DNA of 64,000 nucleotides from an uncultured Synechococcales cyanobacterium (GCA_903897715.1 CAIUCS010000056.1:1-64000); one strand, 5' to 3'. Positions 39,026 to 48,896 are shown, counted from the first letter of the stretch. Translations and numbers: made by a program. The notes: a model not told the origin generated them from the sequence alone.

Positions 39026-39249
39026 AACTGGAGTCATTGAATCGTAACTGTTCACCCTCCCCGTAAAGAGGGTTGGGGGCTGCCCCCGATGGTTCCTCCC
39101 CTAGGGGGTAACGTATCCACTGAGCTATGACAATTAGGACGGGATTCTTAAAATAAGCCTATTAACCAACGTATATTTCCCTTACAGTATTATTTTGGGA
39201 AATTAGGACACCTACTAATCATATCAATTCAATCCAGGAAATTGTTAAC

Positions 39250-40002
39250 ATGACCATAAACGAAAACACCATGGTACAAACAGAAAATGGCAATCTGGCT
39301 GCCAAACTACGGGAAGGAACCAAAAAATCCCATACCATGGCTGAAAACACTGGCTTTGTGATGTGTTTCCTAAAGGGAGTCGTTGAAAAAAACTCTTACC
39401 GTAAGTTGGTTGCCAATTTGTACTTCGTCTACAGTGCCATGGAAGAAGAAATGGAGCGACATCGGCAACATCCCGTATTATCCCTAGTTTATTTCCCAGA
39501 GTTGAACCGCAAATCCAGTTTAGAGCAAGACTTACTTTATTATTATGGAACTGGCTGGCGAGAACAAATCAACCCCTCCAAGGCTGCTCAAACTTATATT
39601 GCCAGGATTCGGGAGGTATCTGCAACCCAACCAGAATTGCTAGTGGCTCAGTGCTATACTCGATATCTGGGTGACCTGTCAGGAGGGCAAATCCTTAAGA
39701 CCATTGCCCAAAAGGCAATGAATCTGTCAGACGGTGGCACAGCTTTCTATGAGTTCCAAGATATTGCTGATGAAAAAACCTTTAAGGTGAAGTATCGAGC
39801 GGCCATGAATAGCCTGCCCGTAGATTGCGACACAGTGGATCGCATTGTAGACGAAGCAAATGATGCATTTAAAATGAATATGGCGTTATTCAAAGAACTT
39901 GAGGGTAATCTTATTTTGGCTATTGGACAAATGCTGTTCAATAGCCTTACCCGTCGTCGGGGGCGGGGTAGCACTGAAGGAGAGTTGGCAACTGCTGAAT
40001 AA
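39250..40002 (+). CDS. ho1: Heme oxygenase
   Basis: Opens heme to biliverdin IXalpha, using ferredoxin, and so starts phycobilin synthesis. 250 residues. The proximal heme His is in REGTKKSHTMAENTGFVMCFLKG, the distal helix has CYTRYLGDLSGGQILKTIAQ (the Gly-rich kink over the heme), and ALFKELEGNL lies near the end. ATG at 39250; a second ATG lies 27 bases on. The basic C-terminal tail (LTRRRGRGS) is slightly longer than usual. Confidence 0.96.
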   Translation: MTINENTMVQTENGNLAAKLREGTKKSHTMAENTGFVMCFLKGVVEKNSYRKLVANLYFVYSAMEEEMERHRQHPVLSLVYFPELNRKSSLEQDLLYYYGTGWREQINPSKAAQTYIARIREVSATQPELLVAQCYTRYLGDLSGGQILKTIAQKAMNLSDGGTAFYEFQDIADEKTFKVKYRAAMNSLPVDCDTVDRIVDEANDAFKMNMALFKELEGNLILAIGQMLFNSLTRRRGRGSTEGELATAE

Positions 40003-40246
40003 ATAGCTGAATAAATAAGAGTTGGTTTGGGGCAGTCGAAGATAAAACACCAATGAGTTTTTGCTATTCATTGGCAAGCAAAAATTTTGAGACTTACTGT
40101 GCCCCATGAAAGCCACTGCAGTTGTAATATAATTCCCATCATGGGGTTGTTTAATCCCAGCATTATTTCTATAATAAAAATGAATTTTGAGTTGGAATGC
40201 TTCCATCACATTTTTTTATTCCCACCATTCAGTAGCGAGCAATAAC

Positions 40247-40609
40247 GTGTTTGTTCTCAGTGGCTACGAGTATTTTCTAGGTTTTTTGATTCTTTGCAGT
40301 TTAGTGCCCGTATTAGCACTAGGGGCTTCTGCAGTAGTTCGTCCCCGTCGTCGGGGTTTAGAGCGACGCACAACTTACGAATCTGGCATGGAGCCTTTCG
40401 GCGGTGCCTGGATTCAGTTCAACATCCGATACTATATGTTTGCCCTAGTATTTGTTATCTTTGATGTTGAAACCGTTTTTTTATATCCTTGGGCGGTTGC
40501 CTTTAACCAATTAGGGGTATTGGCATTCGTGGAAGCGGTGGTATTTATTGCAATTCTGGTGGTGGGTTTGGTTTATGCTTGGAGGAAAGGAGCACTGGAA
40601 TGGTCATAA
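40247..40609 (+). CDS. ndhC: NDH-1 subunit 3
   Basis: Membrane subunit of the NDH-1 complex of respiration, cyclic electron flow and CO2 uptake. 120 residues when started at GTG 40247 ([20 protein letters not shown]), exactly the family length; the longer open frame from 40187 is not believed. Three helices, with the loop [32 protein letters not shown] and [13 protein letters not shown], as in all NdhC/NuoA. Overlaps ndhK by 10 bases. Confidence 0.97.
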   Translation: MFVLSGYEYFLGFLILCSLVPVLALGASAVVRPRRRGLERRTTYESGMEPFGGAWIQFNIRYYMFALVFVIFDVETVFLYPWAVAFNQLGVLAFVEAVVFIAILVVGLVYAWRKGALEWS

Positions 40610-41346
40610 GTTCTAATACAATTAAAGGTTTGGGGCTTGATCCAGACACTGAACAGATTATCAACCCTACGGGAGTTCCCCAAGTTACCCAAGGTTTATC
40701 AGAAAATGTTGTTCTTACCACGTTAGACGATTTATATAATTGGGCAAGGCTTTCCAGTCTTTGGCCCCTCCTCTATGGAACTGCTTGCTGTTTCATAGAA
40801 TTTGCTGCTCTTATTGGTTCACGGTTTGACTTTGACCGCTTTGGATTGGTTCCTCGTTCCAGTCCCCGGCAAGCTGATTTGATCATAACCGCTGGTACTG
40901 TCACCATGAAAATGGCACCAGCATTGGTTCGTTTATATGAACAAATGCCCGACCCCAAGTATGTAATTGCTATGGGTGCTTGTACCATCACTGGGGGTAT
41001 GTTCAGTTCTGATTCTCCCTCTGCTGTTCGGGGGGTTGATAAATTGATTCCGGTGGATATTTACATTCCTGGCTGTCCTCCACGTCCAGAGGCTATCTTT
41101 GATGCCATCATCAAATTACGGAAAAAGGTGGCATCAGAATCGTTTCAGACCCGGGAATTGTATGACCAATCCAATCGCTTTTATAGCGTTACCCATGAAA
41201 TGAAATTGACAGACCCTATTTTGACTGGGGAGTATCTTCAATCCCAAAGTCGTCAAGTACCGCCCAAGGAATTGGTGGCTGCCATTGGTATGCCCATTCC
41301 GCCAGCCCTGTTAACCTCTCAACCTGAGGTAATCAACCGTGGCTGA
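40600..41346 (+). CDS. ndhK: NDH-1 subunit K
   Basis: Carries the N2 4Fe-4S cluster nearest the quinone site. 248 residues from ATG 40600, preceded by a strong ribosome site (GGAGGAAAGG at 40581-40590) inside ndhC; the frame is open from 40579, but that start lacks such support. Cluster ligands lie in [22 protein letters not shown] and [10 protein letters not shown]. Also [23 protein letters not shown], as in NuoB. Overlaps ndhJ by 8 bases. Confidence 0.97.
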   Translation: MVISSNTIKGLGLDPDTEQIINPTGVPQVTQGLSENVVLTTLDDLYNWARLSSLWPLLYGTACCFIEFAALIGSRFDFDRFGLVPRSSPRQADLIITAGTVTMKMAPALVRLYEQMPDPKYVIAMGACTITGGMFSSDSPSAVRGVDKLIPVDIYIPGCPPRPEAIFDAIIKLRKKVASESFQTRELYDQSNRFYSVTHEMKLTDPILTGEYLQSQSRQVPPKELVAAIGMPIPPALLTSQPEVINRG

Positions 41347-41842
41347 AGAAATACAGGCAATTGTTCCTGCTGGTAAGGTCTCCCGGTGGCTTGCTGAAAA
41401 TGGGTTTGGTCATGATTTCCTTGAATTAGATCATCTTGGAGTGGAAGTGATTAAGGTGGATGGTGATTTTCTGCTACCAATTTGTACCGCCTTATATGCC
41501 TATGGGTTTAATTACCTCCAATGCCAGGGTGCCTATGATACGGGTCCAGGGGGGGAATTAGTCAGTTTTTACCATCTCGTCAAGCTCTCTGATTCAGCCA
41601 GTCGTCCCGAAGAAGTTAGAATAAAGGTATTTTTATCTCGTTCCCGTCCTACGGTTCCTTCTGTTTATTGGATTTGGAAGTCTGCTGACTGGCAAGAACG
41701 GGAGTCATTTGACATGTACGGCATTATCTATGAAGGTCATCCCAACTTAAAACGCATACTCATGCCTGAAGATTGGGTGGGCTGGCCGTTACGGAAAGAT
41801 TATATTTCCCCTGATTTCTATGAATTACAGGATGCTTACTAA
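41339..41842 (+). CDS. ndhJ: NDH-1 subunit J
   Basis: Peripheral-arm subunit (NuoC/30-kDa type) of NDH-1. 167 residues, with the signature [45 protein letters not shown] start at 41339 overlaps the end of ndhK (8 bases), the usual ndhC-K-J arrangement, so translation is probably coupled. Confidence 0.97.
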   Translation: MAEEIQAIVPAGKVSRWLAENGFGHDFLELDHLGVEVIKVDGDFLLPICTALYAYGFNYLQCQGAYDTGPGGELVSFYHLVKLSDSASRPEEVRIKVFLSRSRPTVPSVYWIWKSADWQERESFDMYGIIYEGHPNLKRILMPEDWVGWPLRKDYISPDFYELQDAY

Positions 41843-41935
41843 ACATGTTCTCTCCCTTAGTTAGGATGTTCCATTCTATCAACACTGGGGATAGGTTCGA
41901 ATAAGAATAACATCTTGGTTGGAGTCCCCTGTTGA

Positions 41936-43168
41936 ATGTTGCGATACGATGTAATTGTGTGTGGAGCAGGACCTGCCGGAGCTATGGCAGCGTATCGCTT
42001 GGCAAAGTCTGGCTTGAAAGTTGCATTATTAGAAAAACATCTGCTTCCCAGGCATAAGACCTGTGGTGGCGGTATGCCTGTAACCATGGAGCGGTGCTTG
42101 GCTGATGTGGACACCTCAGCCTTAATTGAATCTGAAGTTACTTTTATGCGCCACTCCTGGAAGTTTGAGGATTCTATTCTGGCTGCCATTAATCTGCCTG
42201 GATCTGGAGAGAGGTTGAAACTATGGATGGTGCAACGGCATCAATTTGATTTTGCCTTGGCACAACATGCTGCTGCGGCTGGGGCTGAGTTAAAAGATGG
42301 GTTAGCCGTTCGTTCGGTTGAACCAAATGGGAACCATGTTGTGGTGCGTGCCCAATGGACAAAGACGAATGGGGAGGTGGCTAAAGGTAAAGCCTTTAAT
42401 GCTATTGCAGATTACGTCATTGGTGCCGATGGAGCCAATGGGGTTACAGTTAAAGCAACCAATTTACGTCAAAATCCTCCCATGGCTATAGCGATGGAGG
42501 TGGAGTACCCCCATGTTTGGGGGACGGGACATCCCCATTTAAGTTCAAATACTCTCCATTTGGATTATGGAGCCATAGGGGATGGATATGCCTGGGTGTT
42601 CCCTAAAAAGAATCACTTAAATGTGGGTGCAGGGTTATTTCGGATGGATCGAACTGTTCGTCGCTCTGAATCTACCATTGGCTTAACGCTGAAACAAGTC
42701 ATTTGTAATTATTTAACCCAGCTTCATGTTCCATTTGATTCCTCTCAAATGCGATTTCATGCCCACCCACTCCCCTTGTGGCGAGGGAAAGAACCTAGAC
42801 ATACGACGGATGGACGTATCTTGTTGGTGGGAGATGCAGCGGGTCTAGTAGGACCTTTATTTGGAGATGGACTACTTCATGGGGTTAAGAGCGGTTTGAT
42901 TGCTGCCGAATGTATAAAAAGTGGAACTTCCCAAGAGTATACCAACTGTATCCATAATGAATTTGCTGCCAACTTTGATGCTGCCCTAAAATTATCTCGA
43001 TTTTTCTATCAATGGCCCTACTTATGTTATAAATTTGGGGTTAAACAGGAAAGAGCCACCCCCATTGCAGCACGGTTGCTTGCAGGAGAGCTGAGTTTTC
43101 AGGAAATGGGCGATCGCTTTATGCAACGAATGAAACAACAGATGACTGGTTTACTGTCTGCGACATAA
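41936..43168 (+). CDS. Geranylgeranyl-reductase-family FAD oxidoreductase
   Basis: 410 residues. FAD-binding start YDVIVCGAGPAGAMAAYRLAKSGLKVALLEKHLLPRHKTCGGG, then IGADGANGVTV and the second FAD motif GRILLVGDAAGLVGPLFGDGLLHGVKSG. The family reduces isoprenoid chains (archaeal lipids, chlorophyll phytyl tail). It is not ChlP itself, whose N-terminus differs, so substrate remains open. It follows ndhJ by 93 bases on the same strand. Confidence 0.88.
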   Translation: MLRYDVIVCGAGPAGAMAAYRLAKSGLKVALLEKHLLPRHKTCGGGMPVTMERCLADVDTSALIESEVTFMRHSWKFEDSILAAINLPGSGERLKLWMVQRHQFDFALAQHAAAAGAELKDGLAVRSVEPNGNHVVVRAQWTKTNGEVAKGKAFNAIADYVIGADGANGVTVKATNLRQNPPMAIAMEVEYPHVWGTGHPHLSSNTLHLDYGAIGDGYAWVFPKKNHLNVGAGLFRMDRTVRRSESTIGLTLKQVICNYLTQLHVPFDSSQMRFHAHPLPLWRGKEPRHTTDGRILLVGDAAGLVGPLFGDGLLHGVKSGLIAAECIKSGTSQEYTNCIHNEFAANFDAALKLSRFFYQWPYLCYKFGVKQERATPIAARLLAGELSFQEMGDRFMQRMKQQMTGLLSAT

Positions 43169-43343
43169 CCTTATAACCAGAGCAGGGTGGGGATGGATAC
43201 TGGTTCTGGTGATTATTGTAATGGGTACCTCGAAAAGATTTTATTCCAAATAAGTAGGAAATTCCCATGGTAGACTCTTCGGACTTTACAAGACAATTGA
43301 TCAATGTACTCCTTACTGAGGTTGAATATTCAGACTGCTTGTT

Positions 43344-43498
43344 CTGGTTGACTGACAAAAGTTGTACGCCCTCACCCCCAACCCCTCTCCCAGAGGGCGA
43401 GGGGAGCCGATCCACCCCTCCGGTTCCCTCTCCCATCGGGAGAGGGCTAGGGTGAGGGCTTTCGGGGTTTTGGCTGAGAAGTTTTGTCAGTCAATCAG
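43344..43498 (+). mobile_element. Family A MITE, copy 2 (155 bp, complete)
   Basis: Terminal inverted repeats CTGGTTGACTGACAAAAG and TTTTGTCAGTCAATCAG; flanked on both sides by the perfect 9-bp direct repeat CTGCTTGTT (43335-43343 and 43499-43507), a target duplication. The interior has CCCTCACCCCCAACCCCTCT and a hairpin (CCCTCTCCC/GGGAGAGGG). No transposase. It lies in the 494-bp region between the oxidoreductase and the PsiE-like gene; the rest of that region has no supportable gene. Confidence 0.95.
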
Positions 43499-43662
43499 CT
43501 GCTTGTTATTTCCCCACCATCACAACCAATAGCTTTTACATCAAATCTCAACATCTTCCTTATCGGTGGATCAACATCGGGAGTAGGGCAGGAAAGCATC
43601 CCCGTGGAGTCATGTTTTATTTCAGGTTATATATTCAGGTCATATATAAGGAGGTTTCTAGA

Positions 43663-44118
43663 TTGAGAAATTTACGATTAAACATTCAACAACGATTTAA
43701 GGATGAAGCATTCTTAGAACTATTGGGTTCCTTTGAAAACCTAGTGTCAAAAGCGTTATCAGTGGCGATGATCGGGGTCATCTTGATTGCAGTTTATGAT
43801 GTGGGTCGAGTATTGTTGATTAAAGTCAGTACTCCTGACCGTGACCCTCTGGGGCGGGCATTGATTGATGTGTTTGGGCTATTCTTAAATGTGTTGATTG
43901 CTTTAGAAATTTTGGAGAATATTACTGCTTACTTAAAAAAGCATGTGATTCAGGCGGAATTAGTGGTTATTACTGCTTTAATTGCTGTAGCGCGTAAGAT
44001 GATTATTTTAGACTTTGATAAGACGAAAGGATTAGAATTAATTGGTTTGGCAATAGCAGTCATTGCTCTTTCCATTAGTTACTGGATTGTGCGTCGTTTG
44101 AATAACAAAGTTGAATAA
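43663..44118 (+). CDS. PsiE-like (phosphate-starvation-inducible E) membrane protein
   Basis: 151 residues from TTG at 43663, chosen because AAGGAGG lies 8 bases upstream (43648-43654). A frame open to an ATG at 43612 would add 17 residues spanning that ribosome site. Four helices (ALSVAMIGVILIAVYDVGRVLL, ALIDVFGLFLNVLIALEILENITAYL, AELVVITALIAVARKMIIL and LIGLAIAVIALSISYWIV) match the PsiE family, whose function is unknown. The transcript start may lie near the MITE 150 bases upstream. Confidence 0.82.
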   Translation: MRNLRLNIQQRFKDEAFLELLGSFENLVSKALSVAMIGVILIAVYDVGRVLLIKVSTPDRDPLGRALIDVFGLFLNVLIALEILENITAYLKKHVIQAELVVITALIAVARKMIILDFDKTKGLELIGLAIAVIALSISYWIVRRLNNKVE

Positions 44119-44182
44119 CACACTGGCTAATCCCTTGAGACAATCCTACGATCGGGGAGTAAAAAAAGGTGCGATTCATCAT

Positions 44183-44278
44183 GATGGGGTAGTCCTAAAC
44201 AAGTAAGGATTTGAATTGGATAGGGGTTTGGGGGCAACGCCCCTAGCACCCCTCCTAAATCTGTACCTTTTTACCATC
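44183..44278 (+). repeat. Family B palindromic repeat, copy 4 (reference copy)
   Basis: Starts GATGGGGTAGTCCTAAACAA and GTAAGGATTTG, has the central hairpin GGGGGCAACGCCCC, and ends CCTAAATCTGTACC then TTTTTACCATC. Its two halves are imperfect inverted copies of each other (GATGG-TA; GTAAGGATTT against AAATC-GTAC). Lies between the convergent PsiE-like and ygfZ ends. Confidence 0.85.
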
Positions 44279-44301
44279 ACCCAAGATGTGAGAAGAACGT
44301 T

Positions 44302-45372
44302 TTAATGATGTAAAAAAGGGACATGGGTTACAACCCCAATTTCATTATTCACTTTAATCTCTAACCCTACCCCCCCGGCTTTTGTCCGAATATAAGCCAA
44401 TCCACACACTTCAGTGGGAGTAGTGATGACACTTGTTAAATATCCCACCTTTTCATCCCCAACCATCACTGCATTACCGGATAGGGGTTGGGCACCAACA
44501 GTAAAACGAACTCCCCATAATCGTTGTTTAACTCCCTTATAAGTCTCTAAACGGGCAATTGTTTCCTGTCCAATGTAACAACCTTTACTGAACGAGAGCG
44601 CTTGTCGTAATCCTGCTTCCAAAGGGTTATAGTCTTCCGTTAATTCACTCCCCGCCATTGGACGCCCTTGTTTTATCCGCAGGTACTGCCATAATTGCTC
44701 ACCCATTGGTACTGCGCCTATTTCAGTCAGTGCTTGCCAGACTGATGGGGCTTGGTGTGGTTCCATCATTAGGGTGTATCCTGGTATTCCTAGCCCACTA
44801 CCCACAACCAGTTGAATAGCAACTTCATTGATAGTGATGATTTGATGGTGACCATAGGATGAAACCCCAATATCATTGGTGGTCAGTTGGGTTAATAAGG
44901 GTAAACTCCCTGATCCCAGTAAACTAAACATGGCTGTTTGGGAGGTAATATCTGTCAGCTTCACGCGATCGGCAAAAAAGATATAACGGTCAAGCCAGTC
45001 CATCAAAAATTGACGGCGATTGGGAGATACGATCAACGTCACATGATCATCTTGAATAAGGGCAGTAGCTAAGTCTAGGGTACGGGCAGTGGATGTGACA
45101 AATACGGTATCACACCCTTGACCAGGAGACAGACCTTGGAAGTCATTTGTACTCTGATTGTGTAAAAAGCGAAGCCGATCCCGATCCTCCACCCGTATCC
45201 TACCCCAATGGGAACGATCCCACACCACACCACCCGACTCTAACGCCAACAAAGCTTCTGAATCTCTTCCAAACCCCATGATCACCCCATCTTCATCGGG
45301 GGATGTTTGCCAGGTAGCCCCAGCCGCCCGTTGTACTTCAAGCAAAGTTAGAGGTTGATGCTGAGTAGACAT
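44302..45372 (-). CDS. ygfZ: YgfZ/GcvT-family folate-binding protein
   Basis: 356 residues from ATG 45372; a TTG 15 bases upstream is less likely. GcvT-like fold with GVVWDRSHWGRIRVEDRDRLRFLHNQSTNDF, and the YgfZ hallmark SFSKGCYIGQETIARL, whose Cys is essential in the family. The family uses tetrahydrofolate to help maintain certain Fe-S enzymes. Single gene on its strand. Confidence 0.92.
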   Translation of the reverse strand: MSTQHQPLTLLEVQRAAGATWQTSPDEDGVIMGFGRDSEALLALESGGVVWDRSHWGRIRVEDRDRLRFLHNQSTNDFQGLSPGQGCDTVFVTSTARTLDLATALIQDDHVTLIVSPNRRQFLMDWLDRYIFFADRVKLTDITSQTAMFSLLGSGSLPLLTQLTTNDIGVSSYGHHQIITINEVAIQLVVGSGLGIPGYTLMMEPHQAPSVWQALTEIGAVPMGEQLWQYLRIKQGRPMAGSELTEDYNPLEAGLRQALSFSKGCYIGQETIARLETYKGVKQRLWGVRFTVGAQPLSGNAVMVGDEKVGYLTSVITTPTEVCGLAYIRTKAGGVGLEIKVNNEIGVVTHVPFLHH

Positions 45373-45505
45373 TTTTAACAACACCAAGGAGATGGTTTTT
45401 AAATTTTTGTCAACGTTTTACCATCCCCACCTTAAATAAGGCTGATGAGGATGTTTCCACGCTTCAACAAATACAAGCCACAAGCAGCATAGAAGTCCCG
45501 GCGGG

Positions 45506-46114
45506 CTAAACCTTACGAGAATAATATTCCACGATGAGTAGTTCATTCACTTGTAAAGCCACCCATTCCCGTTCAATATAGCTATTAACCTTACCGCTTA
45601 GTTTGGCTTTATCAAATTCCAGATGACTAGGCAGATTCGCTAACCCTGGATAACCCAGGTTTTGTTCTACCAACTTCCGAGACCGGTCCCGATCGCGAAC
45701 CCCAATTTCATGGCTAGGACGACACTGAAAACTTGGAATATCCACAACTTTCCCATTTACAGTAACGTGACCATGGTTGACTAATTGCCGGGCTGCTGGG
45801 ATAGTAGGAGCCATTCCCATGCGAAATACTGTATTGTCGAGGCGCATTTCTAACAATTGCAGTAAGTTTTGTCCGGAAGAGCCAGTCATCCCACGGGCTT
45901 TCTTAACATACCGGACTAACTGTCGCTCTGAGAGACCATAATTAAAGCGCAGCTTTTGCTTTTCCTCCAGACGGATGGCATATTCAGAACGTTTTTTACG
46001 GTTCTGCCCATGTTGTCCAGGGGGATAGGATCGGCGAGGAGATTTTCGGGTTAACCCTGGCAAATCCCCCAGACGACGTACAATTCTGAGGCGCGGTCCC
46101 CGATATCGCGACAT
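45506..46114 (-). CDS. rpsD: 30S ribosomal protein S4
   Basis: 202 residues. N-terminal [32 protein letters not shown] and the S4 RNA-binding domain [40 protein letters not shown] primary 16S rRNA binder and, in other bacteria, a regulator of its own operon. ATG at 46114. Encoded alone, as is usual in cyanobacteria. Confidence 0.98.
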   Translation of the reverse strand: MSRYRGPRLRIVRRLGDLPGLTRKSPRRSYPPGQHGQNRKKRSEYAIRLEEKQKLRFNYGLSERQLVRYVKKARGMTGSSGQNLLQLLEMRLDNTVFRMGMAPTIPAARQLVNHGHVTVNGKVVDIPSFQCRPSHEIGVRDRDRSRKLVEQNLGYPGLANLPSHLEFDKAKLSGKVNSYIEREWVALQVNELLIVEYYSRKV

Positions 46115-46363
46115 AAAATACCCTCTCTGAAATAATTGATGTAAAATTTAACCAAATAATTATTGTAATCTAATAATCAATTAAAATCTAGACCCTTTGA
46201 TAATTTTCATGCTAATTCATTAGGTTGGTGTCTCTGAGTACAGCCAGATAGAGTAATTTGCTCCCATTAAATCTTTAGATATTGAGATATTATTGAATTT
46301 AGATGATTTTCATGAAGATCATGGCTATAGTGGATAGATTAAGAGGTTTTTTAGTCCACACCT

Positions 46364-47296
46364 ATGTCTTCTGAAGTCAGAAAAAAACATCCCGATTCCA
46401 TCAATTCATCAGACATCTTTTCTACGGAAGATTTTGCCAAGGCGTTGGAACAACAGGATTGTTCGTTCCAAGTCGGACAGGTAGTCAATGGAAAAGTATT
46501 TGAGCATGATAACAATGGTGCCTATGTTGACATTGGAGGAAAGGCATCTGCTTTCATTCCGATTCAGGAAACAATGCTTCGAACCGGTGCAACATTGGAG
46601 GATACCTTACCCCTGGGTTCAGAACGTCAGTTTCTAATCATTCGTGGTGAAGATGCGGAAGGTCAGGTAATGTTATCGATCCGTAGGTTAGAATTACAAA
46701 AATTGTGGGAGGAACTGGCAGTCATTCAAGGCAACGGCAAATCTTTAGATGTTCGGGTCACCGGTGTCAATAAGGGGGGAGTCAATGTAGATTTCCAGGG
46801 ATTACGGGGTTTCATCCCCCGGTCTCACCTTTTACAAAAAGAAAATCTGGATTCTCTGAAAGGGTTGCTTTTAACGGTAAATGTATTAGAAACGAATTCT
46901 AAGGCGAATAAATTAGTTTTTTCCCAACGCCAAGCCAGTCAATCGGCTAGGATCCGTCAATTTGAAGTGGGTCAACTGGTGGAGGGGCAGGTATCTGATG
47001 TAAAGTCCTTTGGATTATTTGTTGATTTGGGTGGTGTCACCAGTCTTCTCCATATTCATCAAATTAGTAAAAAGTATATTAATTCCCTTCCTTCTTTATT
47101 TCAAACTGGGCAAACCATTAAAGCTATCATTATTGAATTGGATGAATTGAAAGGACGGATATCCTTGTCCACCAAAATCCTTGAAAATTACCCTGGGGAA
47201 GCGTTGGAAAAAATGGATGGGTTGATGGCTGACGCAGAAGCCCGCCTGGAGAAGGCTATCCAAAAGCTAACCCAGTCTTCCAAGGAGGAGCCGTAA
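46364..47296 (+). CDS. S1-domain RNA-binding protein (30S S1-like, Rps1B type)
   Basis: 310 residues with three S1 domains at about 38-105 (VGQVVNGKVFEHDNNGAYVDIGGKASAFIP), 120-190 (LDVRVTGVNKGGVNVDFQGLRGFIPRSHL) and 200-270 (VGQLVEGQVSDVKSFGLFVDLGGVTSLLHI), plus an acidic helical tail. The three-domain length fits the short S1 homologues of cyanobacteria, which bind mRNA leaders; whether this is the ribosomal or the accessory one cannot be settled here. Confidence 0.9.
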   Translation: MSSEVRKKHPDSINSSDIFSTEDFAKALEQQDCSFQVGQVVNGKVFEHDNNGAYVDIGGKASAFIPIQETMLRTGATLEDTLPLGSERQFLIIRGEDAEGQVMLSIRRLELQKLWEELAVIQGNGKSLDVRVTGVNKGGVNVDFQGLRGFIPRSHLLQKENLDSLKGLLLTVNVLETNSKANKLVFSQRQASQSARIRQFEVGQLVEGQVSDVKSFGLFVDLGGVTSLLHIHQISKKYINSLPSLFQTGQTIKAIIIELDELKGRISLSTKILENYPGEALEKMDGLMADAEARLEKAIQKLTQSSKEEP

Positions 47297-47317
47297 CCAT
47301 TTTTGAAAATAGAAGTA

Positions 47318-48730
47318 TTATGGAGTAGCCTGCCAGTCATTCCCTACTCTGATGGTTAAGTCAGACCCTAACTCTCCGGTGGAACTTGCCTCAACCTGTC
47401 CTAATCCCAATTTTTCATGGAATTGGTTGGCTGCCCCCAAATCACCGCCTTGGGCAATAATCTGGGTTTTTTGGAGGCGATCGCTCCAATCTTCAATTAA
47501 AAACACATTCGTAAATCCTTGTTGACGAAGGGATTGTACCAGTCGTTTGGCTGATTGGGGGTTTTCAGAGGCATTTTGCACTGCTATCTGCAGGTCACTC
47601 AGGGGTGTGTTTCCATCAGAGACCCCAGCATTTGCATTCAAAGACTCACCATTAAAATAAGTTTGCAACACCCGATCCCGTCCAGCAGTATCAATAATCC
47701 AATAACTGGCGGCATACTCATTGGGTTCACTAAACCGACCGGGTAGTAAAACCTGTCGGAAGGCACCATTGTCTAACTGTAAGCCTAAACTCGCGATGGC
47801 TAAAATTTCCTCAATACTTAAATTCGTATCCACATATTTTTGCATTAAATTCACAATCTGGGGAACCTTGGGGATGACCATAGGGCTGACCAGGCGATGG
47901 CGCAAGGCTTTAATCAACGTTTGTTGCCGCTGTACCCTGCCAATATCTCCGTAGACATCGTGACGAAATCGAACAAACTGCTCAGCTTGCTCCCCATTTA
48001 AGGTTTGCCAACCCGGACTGAGGTCAATCTTTAACTTTTGGGTTTGATCTACATAGGACATTCGCTGGGGAACAAAGACTTCCACCCCCCCCAACAAATC
48101 CACCAACTCTCGAAATGCTTCGGTACTAACCCGAAGGTAGCGGTCGATGGTCAAACCATTCATAGTGTCCCGCAGTACATCTCCAGCCAATGCGGGACCC
48201 CCATAAGCATTTGCGGCATTAACCTTGCTGACCCCTAACCCCGGAATATATACCTGGGTATCCCTGGGAATGGAAAGGATATTGAAGGATTTTTGCCTGG
48301 GGTCAAGGTGAAGCAATAGCATTGTATCGCTGCGTCCTGAAAAAATTTCCGCCGAATGGTCAGGAACATCTAAAACTCGATCCACTCCCATGACCAGAAT
48401 AGTAACTGGACGGGAAACCTGATAATTCAAAATACCAATAAATGGATTGCCAGATGGATTGCCAGATGGATTCCCACTAAAAGGAATAGTCAGCAGTGAT
48501 GTGAAGGGAGTCACTAAGGCAACTGTGGCACCCAGGGTCGCCGAGAGGGTGGTGGTCAGGGCAAAGGCAATTCCCCAAACCATCCCTTGACGTAAACTCA
48601 ACCCTTTTTTCGGTTTATGCCTGGATTTGGGACGGGTAGAACGGGCAACCTGGTTATTTTGAACCATATTGGTGGTAAAGAGGGATTGTCCTGTCCTTTG
48701 TTTTGCATTCAACCGCTGATTCACGTGCAT
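47318..48730 (-). CDS. LytR-CpsA-Psr (LCP) family protein with LytR_C domain
   Basis: 470 residues. Basic N-terminus (RPKSRHKPKKG), one membrane helix (GMVWGIAFALTTTLSATLGATVALV), then the LCP domain: MGVDRVLD, SGRSDTMLLLHLDP, LSIPRDTQVYIPG, GWQTLNGEQAEQFVRFRHDVYGDIGRVQRQQ. A LytR_C domain ends the protein (LQIAVQNASENPQSAKRLVQSLRQQGFTN). LCP enzymes transfer glycopolymers onto peptidoglycan or other carriers. A 12-base tandem repeat gives SGNPSGNPSGNP between the helix and the LCP domain. Confidence 0.94.
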   Translation of the reverse strand: MHVNQRLNAKQRTGQSLFTTNMVQNNQVARSTRPKSRHKPKKGLSLRQGMVWGIAFALTTTLSATLGATVALVTPFTSLLTIPFSGNPSGNPSGNPFIGILNYQVSRPVTILVMGVDRVLDVPDHSAEIFSGRSDTMLLLHLDPRQKSFNILSIPRDTQVYIPGLGVSKVNAANAYGGPALAGDVLRDTMNGLTIDRYLRVSTEAFRELVDLLGGVEVFVPQRMSYVDQTQKLKIDLSPGWQTLNGEQAEQFVRFRHDVYGDIGRVQRQQTLIKALRHRLVSPMVIPKVPQIVNLMQKYVDTNLSIEEILAIASLGLQLDNGAFRQVLLPGRFSEPNEYAASYWIIDTAGRDRVLQTYFNGESLNANAGVSDGNTPLSDLQIAVQNASENPQSAKRLVQSLRQQGFTNVFLIEDWSDRLQKTQIIAQGGDLGAANQFHEKLGLGQVEASSTGELGSDLTIRVGNDWQATP

Positions 48731-48896
48731 CCTGACCTTGTTACTTCATCAAAATTATTGTTATCTTAACTGTAAATGACCTATCTAATGATTGATTTAT
48801 TGGTTTTATGGGTCTTTTTTGAGAATTAGTAATCTAGACTTCAGTTAGAATAATTAAGTTTCCAGAACAGTGCTCCATTGATTGACAGATCTCCTA

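Noticed and set aside
40187-40246. Longer ndhC beginning at 40187
   Set aside because: GTG at 40247 gives exactly the 120-residue family length and the family start sequence.
43267-43455. Small open frame across the MITE
   Set aside because: Its second half is MITE sequence, and with the MITE removed it stops after 33 codons with no family match.
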